Assembly: GCA_035623615.1 (NCBI GenBank)
Contig: DASPTB010000087.1
Location: 1-5,812 of the forward strand
DNA length: 5,812 nucleotides
Reading direction: 5' to 3'
Source: DASPTB01 sp035623615
GTDB lineage: Bacteria; Actinomycetota; UBA4738
The notes below the pieces were generated by a model, which was not told the origin of the DNA, made no database searches, and worked only from the letters and a program-made list of their open reading frames with translations. Positions 1-4,799 of this stretch are shown piece by piece (the first letter of the stretch is position 1; every line of letters begins with the position of its first letter). The position numbers were made by a program, and so were the translations under genes.

Positions 1-70
1 CCGCGGCGGCCCCCGCGCCTCGGAGGTGGCTCCCACGGTCCTCGGGTAGGCTTCGCGCGTGGGCGCGGTC

Positions 71-970
71 ATGGGGGTCGACGTCTCGCTGGGCCGAGGG
101 CTCGACGTCGCGCTCGTCGAGGACGGCCGCGTCCTGCAGACATGGGCCCGCATCGGGAACGAAGGGCTGAAGGAGCTTCTGACCGAGCTGCAGCCCGACG
201 CGGTGGGCCTCGACGCGCCACCGCGCCCCGGCCTGGGGTTGCTCCGTGACGAGGGGGAACGGCAGAGGCTCGCCGTCCCGCCGGCGCCCGGCCGCCACCT
301 CGACCGCCGGGTCGCCGAGTACGAGCTCTCGCGCCGCGGGATCGGGTCGCACCAGACGCCGAAGGACGAGTCCCGGCTGTTCTCGTGGATGACCGCCGGC
401 TTCGAGGCGTTCATCGCGGCCGCGGGCGCCGGCTACGAGCTGTTCCTCGGCGAGGGGAGCGCCCGCGGCCGCGCGTTCGAGGTGTTCCCGTATGCCTCGT
501 ACGTGGCGTTCGCCGGCTGCCTCTCCCCCGGCCGCCGATGGCGCCTCGTCTGGCGACGCGCGGTGCTCGACGCCGCGGGCGTCACCGACCTTCCCGACGA
601 CGCGCCGATCGACACGGTCGACGCGGCGTGCGCGGCGCTCACGGCCGAGCGGTTCCTCACGGGTGTGGGCTCGTGGGTCGGGCATCCGCGTGAGGGCGTG
701 ATCGTCCTGCCCGTTCCCGCGCTGCGCGACGCCTATCACCGCTGCGCGCCGCCCGACGCCGGCGGGACGCGCGGCGTCCGCCCCGCACGGGCCGCAGCCG
801 ACCCGCGCCTGTGCGAATGCGGATGCGGGAGTCCGGTCAGGCGGCGGTTCCTTCCCGGGCACGACGCGCGCCTTCGAGCCCGCCTCCTCGCCGAGGCTCG
901 GACGGGCGACGCCGCGCGGCTCGAGCTCGACCGGCTCGGCTGGCTTCACTTCTTGGATGAGGGAACATGA
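71..970 (+). CDS. DUF429-family protein (RNase H-like fold, predicted nuclease) with C-terminal Cys/His motif
   Basis: This 299-residue protein matches the DUF429 pattern. It has an N-terminal GVD (D4) in a first beta strand, LDAP (D48), an RRVAEYELSRRGI segment at 79-91, FEVFP (E137) at 136-140, a DTVDAACAALTAERFL helix at 181-196, and WVGHPREGVIVLP at 202-214. DUF429 proteins are predicted RNase H-like nucleases, and the spaced acidic residues D4, D48, E137 and D181/D184 could form a metal site. The biochemical role is unknown. A low-complexity Ala/Arg/Pro linker (about 225-245) leads to a tail, CECGCGSPVRRRFLPGHD (248-265), resembling a small zinc-binding element (C248, C250, C252, H264). 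I chose ATG at 71 because it puts the conserved GVD at residues 2-4. GTG at 59 is in frame and would add four residues. An in-frame TAG at 47-49 rules out anything longer. No strong Shine-Dalgarno sits before either start. The stop overlaps the next start by four bases. Confidence 0.8.
   Translation: MGVDVSLGRGLDVALVEDGRVLQTWARIGNEGLKELLTELQPDAVGLDAPPRPGLGLLRDEGERQRLAVPPAPGRHLDRRVAEYELSRRGIGSHQTPKDESRLFSWMTAGFEAFIAAAGAGYELFLGEGSARGRAFEVFPYASYVAFAGCLSPGRRWRLVWRRAVLDAAGVTDLPDDAPIDTVDAACAALTAERFLTGVGSWVGHPREGVIVLPVPALRDAYHRCAPPDAGGTRGVRPARAAADPRLCECGCGSPVRRRFLPGHDARLRARLLAEARTGDAARLELDRLGWLHFLDEGT
967..970 (+). promoter_or_regulatory. ATGA stop/start overlap (DUF429 to PLP enzyme)
   Basis: The ATG of the PLP enzyme (967-969) overlaps the TGA of the DUF429 gene (968-970). 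This arrangement is typical of termination-reinitiation coupling and indicates a shared transcript. GAGGGA at 959-964 lies just upstream, rather close for an ordinary Shine-Dalgarno. Confidence 0.8.
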
Positions 971-2109
971 GATTCGAGACGAAGGCCATCCACGCGGGGC
1001 AGGACCCGGAGCCGGCGTACGGCGCGGTGAACGTTCCCATCTACCAGACGTCGACGTTCGCGCAGCCCGACGTCGCGACGCCGCGCGGCTACGAGTACGC
1101 GCGGACGGGGAACCCGACGCGAACGGCGCTCGAGGAAGCGCTGGGCGCCCTGGAAGGCGGCCGGGCGCTCTGCTTCTCCTCCGGCATGGCCGCCGAGTCG
1201 ACCTTTCTGTCACTGTTCGAGCCCGGCGACCACGTGGTGCTCGCCGACGACGTCTACGGCGGGACGTACCGGCTGCTCTCGCAGGTGACGAACCGATGGA
1301 ACCTCGCGTTCGACGTCGTCGACCTCTCCGATCTCGACGCCCTCGGCGGTGCGATCCGCGACACGACGAAGCTCGTCTGGGTCGAGACGCCGACCAACCC
1401 CACGATGAAGATCGTGGACATCGCCGCGGTCGCGCGCCTCGCGCGCGACCGCGGCGCCCGCTGCGTCGTCGACAACACGTTCGCCTCGCCTTACCTGCAG
1501 CGCCCCCTCGAGCTCGGTGCCGACGCGGTCGTCCACTCCACCACCAAGTACCTCGGCGGACACTCGGACGCGATCGGCGGCGCAGTGGTGGTCGCCGCAG
1601 ACGACGCGGCGACGTACGACCGGCTCGCCTTCCTGCAGAACGCCGTCGGAGCCGTCCCCGGACCCATGGACTGCTTCCTGGTGCTTCGCGGCGTCAAGAC
1701 CCTCGCGCTTCGCATGCAAGCCCACTGCCGCGGGGCAGAGGCGATCGCGGAGGTGCTCGAGGATCATCCCAATGTCGACCGCGTCTACTACCCGGGCCTC
1801 GCGACACATCCCGGCCACGAAGTCGCCTCCCGACAGATGTCGGGCTTCGGCGGCATGGTGTCGTTCGAAGCGCTCACGGAGGAGCTCGCCCTCGACGTCT
1901 GCCGCCGGACGAAGCTCTTCGCGCTCGCCGAGTCCCTCGGCGGCGTCGAGTCGCTCATCGAACATCCCGCACGGATGACCCACTTGAGCGTTGCCGGGTC
2001 GGCGCTCGCCGTGTCGCCGCGGCTCGTGCGCCTCTCCGTCGGGATCGAGCATCCCGACGACCTCATCGACGACCTGCGCCGGGCGCTGGACGCCGCCGGC
2101 GGAGCATGA
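967..2109 (+). CDS. PLP-dependent Cys/Met metabolism enzyme (cystathionine gamma-synthase / gamma-lyase type)
   Basis: This is a full-length (380 aa) fold-type I PLP enzyme of the Cys/Met-metabolism family, cytosolic and normally a homotetramer in transsulfuration. The PLP-lysine motif HSTTKYLGGHSD has K194 as Schiff-base lysine. Other family marks are YARTGNPTR (Y44 and R46, cofactor phosphate contacts from the neighbouring subunit), SSGMAA (71-76), VETPTNPTMKIVDI (139-152), DNTFASPYLQ (169-178, D169 pairing with the pyridine nitrogen) and LAESLGGVESLIEHP (320-334). R355 in LVRLSVGIE likely binds the substrate carboxylate. E328 is shared by gamma-synthases and gamma-lyases, and argues against a beta-lyase, which usually has an aromatic there. 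Sequence alone does not separate synthase (metB, O-acyl-homoserine plus cysteine) from lyase (cystathionine to cysteine). The ATG at 967 overlaps the upstream TGA, with GAGGGA at 959-964 just before it. It is coupled to the MFS gene through a second ATGA. Confidence 0.95.
   Translation: MRFETKAIHAGQDPEPAYGAVNVPIYQTSTFAQPDVATPRGYEYARTGNPTRTALEEALGALEGGRALCFSSGMAAESTFLSLFEPGDHVVLADDVYGGTYRLLSQVTNRWNLAFDVVDLSDLDALGGAIRDTTKLVWVETPTNPTMKIVDIAAVARLARDRGARCVVDNTFASPYLQRPLELGADAVVHSTTKYLGGHSDAIGGAVVVAADDAATYDRLAFLQNAVGAVPGPMDCFLVLRGVKTLALRMQAHCRGAEAIAEVLEDHPNVDRVYYPGLATHPGHEVASRQMSGFGGMVSFEALTEELALDVCRRTKLFALAESLGGVESLIEHPARMTHLSVAGSALAVSPRLVRLSVGIEHPDDLIDDLRRALDAAGGA
2106..2109 (+). promoter_or_regulatory. 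ATGA stop/start overlap (PLP enzyme to MFS transporter)
   Basis: The ATG of the transporter (2106-2108) overlaps the TGA of the PLP enzyme (2107-2109), repeating the junction at 967. The nearby GGAG (2101-2104) is only one base from the ATG, too close to work normally, so translation of the transporter probably depends on ribosomes finishing the upstream gene. Confidence 0.75.
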
Positions 2110-3551
2110 CCCCGGACGCCCCCGAGCCGTCCCCGCCGCGGCAACCGACGCGGCCGCCGCCCTGGAGGGAGATCTTCCGAGGGCGCCTCGGCCGGCTGAC
2201 GCTCGGGCTCTTCCTGCTGGAGGTGCTCGGCGCCGTCCAGATCCTGATCGTCACCACCGTCATGCCGGCGGTCCTCGCCGACCTCGGGGGGCTGAACCTG
2301 TACGGGTGGGCGTTCAGCGCCGCCGGGCTCGCGACCGTGATGGCCATCCCGCTGACGGGAACCGCGGTGGACCGGTTCGGGCCGGCGCGGCCGCTCGCGA
2401 TCATGCTCTGCGTCTTCGCCGGGGGAACCGTCCTCGCCGGCCTCGCGCCGACGATGCCGATCTTCGTCCTCGGGCGGTTCGTCCAGGGCGCCGGAGCGGG
2501 CGCCGAGTACGCGGTGTCGGTCGGCGCGATCGCCAAGCGCTACCCGCAGACGCATCGCGCGCGCGTGCTCGCGCTCCTCGCCGCTGCGTGGATCGTCCCG
2601 GGACTGGTCGGGCCCTTCTTCGGCGCCGTCGTCGCGCAGACCATCGGATGGCGGTGGGCCTTCTTCGCTCCGCTCCCGCTGCTCGCGATCGCCGCGGCGA
2701 TGGTGTTCCCGGGCCTCGCCGAGTCCGCGCCGGAGGAACGAACCGAGACGCCCTCGACGGGACTCCGGTGGCCGATCCAGGCCGCGGTGGGATCCGGCGC
2801 GATCCTCGCCGGCCTCGGACAGCTGGAGTGGTGGTCCGTGCCGCTCGCCGTCGTCGGCGCCGTCCTCACGGTCCCCGCCGTTCGCCATCTGCTCGTGGGC
2901 GACTCGCCCGAGACTCGGCGCTCGCTCGCCTGGGCGCTCACCGCCGGGTTCCTGCTGGGCTTCTCGTTCTTCACCACGGACGGCTTCGTTCCCCTGATGC
3001 TGACCCACCTGCGCCACCTGACCTACGTGCAGGCGAGCCTCGTCATCACGTTCGCGTCGATCGCGTGGACGTCGGGCAGCTGGTGGCAGTCGCGGGCGGT
3101 GGCCACCACCCCGCTCCCGCGGCTGGTGCGCTGGGGCGGCGTGGTGGTTGCGCTCGGCACGGCGGGCGTCGCCGCCGGCCTCGGCGGGGCGGCCCTCGCG
3201 ATCCCCTTCGTGGCCTGGACGATCGCAGGGCTCGGCATGGGAGTCGCCTATCCGACGATGTACCTGATCACGATGGAGCGCGCGGCGCCCGGCGTCGAGG
3301 GCGCCACGGTGGCGCTCCTGTTGATGATCGACGCCCTGGGCTCCTCGGCCGGAACCGGCCTCGGGGGCAGCGCGATCGCGCTCGCCGACCACCTCGGGAA
3401 GTCACTGACGGCGGGTTTGGCGGGCGCCTTCGCCGTGGCGTTCGTGGCCGCCCTGGCGCTGATCGCAATCACGCCGCGACTCGGCGTGCGCCGCGCGGCC
3501 TCGCCGCCATCGGCACACGGCGACCCGGGCGCTACGCCTTCGGGCGCTTGA
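2106..3551 (+). CDS. MFS transporter, drug-resistance (DHA2/EmrB-QacA-like) type
   Basis: This is a 481-residue inner-membrane secondary transporter of the major facilitator superfamily. A Pro-rich cytoplasmic N-terminus (1-20) precedes many hydrophobic helices, at about 31-55, 68-88, 97-113, 119-141, 153-178 and 184-202, two shorter ones near 226-262, then six more from 276 to 456. About 14 spans fit the DHA2 arrangement better than a plain 12-helix layout. Motif A is GTAVDRFGPARPL (85-97; D89, R90, G92, R95) in the loop after helix 2. GRFVQGAGAG (123-132) carries the motif B arginine R124. The antiporter motif C appears as GLVGPFFGA (166-174). WRWAFF follows at 182-187, as in many drug/H+ antiporters. 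The C-terminus (about 461-481) is a short polar tail. The start at 2106 overlaps the preceding stop. The frame is open further upstream, but that part is a shadow of the PLP enzyme gene. The substrate is unknown. Cotranscription with a transsulfuration enzyme makes export of a sulfur amino acid or related compound possible, but this is inference. Confidence 0.93.
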   Translation: MTPDAPEPSPPRQPTRPPPWREIFRGRLGRLTLGLFLLEVLGAVQILIVTTVMPAVLADLGGLNLYGWAFSAAGLATVMAIPLTGTAVDRFGPARPLAIMLCVFAGGTVLAGLAPTMPIFVLGRFVQGAGAGAEYAVSVGAIAKRYPQTHRARVLALLAAAWIVPGLVGPFFGAVVAQTIGWRWAFFAPLPLLAIAAAMVFPGLAESAPEERTETPSTGLRWPIQAAVGSGAILAGLGQLEWWSVPLAVVGAVLTVPAVRHLLVGDSPETRRSLAWALTAGFLLGFSFFTTDGFVPLMLTHLRHLTYVQASLVITFASIAWTSGSWWQSRAVATTPLPRLVRWGGVVVALGTAGVAAGLGGAALAIPFVAWTIAGLGMGVAYPTMYLITMERAAPGVEGATVALLLMIDALGSSAGTGLGGSAIALADHLGKSLTAGLAGAFAVAFVAALALIAITPRLGVRRAASPPSAHGDPGATPSGA

Positions 3552-3696
3552 GGTAAGCGACCAGCGACACGCCTCCGGCGGGCGTCTCCTGCTGAACGAC
3601 CGAGACCAGCTCCCATCCCTGCGCGCCGAACCCGTTCAGGATCTCCCCCGGGTTGTGGGGAAGCAGTGGCGCGACGAAGTATTCCCATGTCTGCAT
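3532..3696 (-). CDS. Small DUF4177-like protein, 54 aa
   Basis: This tiny gene encodes 54 residues. It begins MQTWEYFV, has GFGAQGWELVSVV in the middle (22-34), and ends LVAYLKRPKA (45-54). The pattern of an N-terminal W-E-Y strand, a helix leading into GWELVSV, then a strand ending in F/YLKRP is typical of the DUF4177 group and similar small proteins, whose function is unknown. Three things support it as a real gene. A strong Shine-Dalgarno (GGAGGG, 3704-3709) lies seven bases before the ATG. The start comes three bases after the stop of the CoA-binding gene, as expected in an operon. The protein is acidic/aromatic in composition, unlike the Arg/Ala-rich products of shadow frames. Its last 20 bases overlap the convergent MFS gene. 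The protein is probably soluble and cytosolic, since it has no signal peptide or membrane segment. The family assignment rests on recalled motif similarity. Confidence 0.82.
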   Translation of the reverse strand: MQTWEYFVAPLLPHNPGEILNGFGAQGWELVSVVQQETPAGGVSLVAYLKRPKA

Positions 3697-3699
3697 TCG

Positions 3700-4137
3700 T
3701 CATCCCTCCAGACGCTGGCGCTCGCGCATCATACAGGCGCCCATGACGACGTCGAGGCCGCCCTCGGTCGCGATGCGGTAGGCCTCGGCGTTCACGACGC
3801 CGTCCTGGAGCCACAGCACCTTCGCGCCGATCCGCACCGCGTCGCGGGCGATCGCCGGCGTGTGCTCGCTCCGTCGGAAGACGTCGACGGCGTCGATCGG
3901 CTCGGGGGCGTCGAGGAGCGACGGGTACGAACGCTCGCCGAGGACCTCGGGCTCGTTCGGGTTGACGGGAACGATGCGGTATCCCTTGGCCTGCAGAAAG
4001 GACGCGACCTCGTGCGAGGGGCGCCACAGCTTCGACGAGAGCCCGACCACGGCGACGACGTGCGCCGATCCGAGAATGGATCGCAGCTCGTCGTCGGACG
4101 GGAGAACCGGCGCCGGCTCCGGTTCGCGCTCGCTCAT
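3700..4137 (-). CDS. CoA-binding protein, YccU/CoA_binding_2 type
   Basis: This 145-residue cytosolic protein is a stand-alone CoA-binding Rossmann domain, a normal length for the YccU-like family. The diagnostic run is VVAVVGLSSKLWRPS (27-41), a glycine loop followed by the conserved R-P-S, then VASFLQAKGYRIVPVNP (44-60), LGERSYPSL (66-74), IDAVDVFR (81-88), KVLWLQDGVVNAEA (106-119) and GLDVVMGACMMRE (127-139). The family binds CoA by homology to the succinyl-CoA synthetase alpha domain, but no enzymatic role is established. ATG at 4137 gives the family-typical N-terminus. The frame stays open upstream to 4557, but that segment is an Arg/Ser-rich shadow of the Nudix gene. The gap from the Nudix stop is seven bases, with only a weak Shine-Dalgarno, so coupled translation is likely. 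The small DUF4177-like gene follows after three bases. Confidence 0.92.
   Translation of the reverse strand: MSEREPEPAPVLPSDDELRSILGSAHVVAVVGLSSKLWRPSHEVASFLQAKGYRIVPVNPNEPEVLGERSYPSLLDAPEPIDAVDVFRRSEHTPAIARDAVRIGAKVLWLQDGVVNAEAYRIATEGGLDVVMGACMMRERQRLEG
3704..3709 (-). promoter_or_regulatory. Ribosome binding site of the small DUF4177-like gene
   Basis: On the minus strand this reads GGAGGG, seven bases before the ATG at 3696. It lies inside the last codons of the CoA-binding gene. It is the strongest Shine-Dalgarno in the minus-strand unit and decides the start of the 54-residue protein. A competing ATG at 3705-3703 overlaps it and opens only a shadow frame. Confidence 0.8.
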
Positions 4138-4144
4138 GGACCGG

Positions 4145-4723
4145 TCAACCGCCCGGTCTCGCCGGAGATTCCAGGTGGTCGAGCAGGCCGCGGAGGATGC
4201 GGGCCGTCGCACCCCACACCACGTCGCCCGGCGTGTCGAACACGTAGGTCGGGAACGTCTCGCCCTCCCATGTGAACGTCGTCTCGCGTCCGAGCACGGC
4301 GAGGCCGGCGAGCGGCGGCGTGAGCACGCGCTCGATCTCGGCTGCGTTTGGGCGGAGCGCCGGTTCCTCGGCCAACAGGCCGACGACCGGGACGATGAGG
4401 GTTCCGAGCACCCGCGTGTGGACCGCCCCCAGCGCGCCGAGCACCTCGACCGCGCCGCCCGGGAGACCGAGCTCCTCGTCCGCCTCGCGCAGCGCCGTCG
4501 TCGTCGGCCCCTCGCCCGGGTCGGCCAGGCCTCCGGGGAACGACACCTCACCCGCATGCCGGGAGAGCGTGGACGTGCGCTTCGTGAGGATCACCCGGGT
4601 CTCACCGTCGGTGACGAGGGGAACCAACACGGCGGCAAGGCGATCGCGCGTCCCCCGCGGGAACTCGTCGCGGGAATCGAGGGCACCCGACAGGCGTTCG
4701 CGAATCTCGGCGGCCGAATACAT
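4145..4723 (-). CDS. Nudix hydrolase, CoA diphosphatase (NudL-like) type
   Basis: This 192-residue Nudix enzyme has a perfect Nudix box, G-x5-E-x7-R-E-A-D-E-E-L-G-L, at residues 65-87 (G65, E71, R79, E80, E83, E84, G86). The glutamates bind the catalytic metal. Just before it lies LTKRTSTLSRHAGEVSFPGG (46-65), matching the LLxxRsxxLrxHxGqvsFPGG signature of the CoA-diphosphatase branch (E. coli NudL, eukaryotic Nudt7/PCD1). Those enzymes cut CoA or acyl-CoA into 3',5'-ADP and (acyl-)phosphopantetheine. The length is normal for the group. The C-terminal WEGETFPTYVFD and VVWGATARILRGLLDHL segments also occur in relatives. I chose ATG at 4723, which yields MYSAAEIRERL. The open frame extends much further upstream (to 5182) but is antisense to the flavoprotein gene there. 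No Shine-Dalgarno precedes this ATG. It is probably the first gene of the minus-strand unit. Specificity for CoA is inferred from motifs. Confidence 0.93.
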   Translation of the reverse strand: MYSAAEIRERLSGALDSRDEFPRGTRDRLAAVLVPLVTDGETRVILTKRTSTLSRHAGEVSFPGGLADPGEGPTTTALREADEELGLPGGAVEVLGALGAVHTRVLGTLIVPVVGLLAEEPALRPNAAEIERVLTPPLAGLAVLGRETTFTWEGETFPTYVFDTPGDVVWGATARILRGLLDHLESPARPGG

Positions 4724-4732
4724 CCGCGAGCC

Positions 4733-4738
4733 ATCGTA
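4733..4738 (-). promoter_or_regulatory. Possible -10 element for the Nudix gene
   Basis: Read on the minus strand, this is TACGAT, a 4/6 match to TATAAT that keeps the key first A and last T. It ends nine bases before the Nudix ATG, so transcription would start only a few bases upstream of the codon. That would explain why this ATG has no Shine-Dalgarno, giving a near-leaderless mRNA. No good -35 is visible at the right distance. Tentative. Confidence 0.25.
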
Positions 4739-4785
4739 GTGGCGGACTATGGGAGACGCCTCGCGCAGGCGCGGCGGCGGCAGCG

Positions 4786-4791
4786 AGGAGG
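4786..4791 (+). promoter_or_regulatory. Ribosome binding site of the flavoprotein gene
   Basis: AGGAGG, a perfect Shine-Dalgarno core, lies eight bases before the ATG at 4800. It fixes the start of the truncated oxidoreductase. Confidence 0.85.
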
Positions 4792-4799
4792 AACGACCC

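Larger units (their letters stand above)
4724..4799. promoter_or_regulatory. Divergent intergenic region (Nudix operon / flavoprotein)
   Basis: This 76-bp spacer separates two divergently transcribed genes and should hold promoters for both, since nothing else upstream of either gene is non-coding. I find no convincing -35/-10 pair for the plus strand. On the minus strand, TACGAT (4738-4733) resembles an actinobacterial -10 element. An interrupted palindrome, CGCCT-CGCGC-AGGCG (4757-4771), sits near the middle and could be an operator, although short GC palindromes are common in such DNA. That the region is regulatory is inferred from gene orientation. Confidence 0.55.

Noticed and set aside
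22..28. GGAGGTG, a good Shine-Dalgarno-like sequence near the window start.
   Set aside because: No start codon lies at a suitable distance. The DUF429 start is more than 30 bases away, and a TAG in the same frame (47-49) intervenes.
2..49. A possible C-terminal end of an upstream plus-strand gene, ending ASEVAPTVLG before TAG at 47-49.
   Set aside because: Only 15 codons are visible, and in GC-rich DNA a stop-free run of that length means nothing. The residues faintly recall the end of an alkaline-phosphatase-superfamily protein, but that is too little to call.
1210..2052. A 280-codon minus-strand frame inside the PLP enzyme gene.
   Set aside because: It is low-complexity, shows no family motif, and mirrors the codon bias of the real gene on the other strand.
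957..2105. In-frame upstream extension of the MFS frame, giving one long 864-codon reading frame from 957 to 3551.
   Set aside because: The first 383 codons are an Arg/Gly/Ala-rich product read in another frame of the PLP enzyme, which is clearly the real gene there. The transporter has a natural start at 2106.
1788..3392. A 534-codon open frame on the minus strand, antisense to the PLP enzyme and the transporter.
   Set aside because: High GC suppresses stop codons in alternative frames. The product is rich in Arg, Glu, Gly and Pro with no recognisable domain, and lies wholly antisense to two well-supported genes.
3248..4027. A 259-codon minus-strand frame covering the small gene and part of the CoA-binding gene.
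   Set aside because: It is out of frame with both and Arg/Ala-rich. The overlapping real frames carry conserved motifs.
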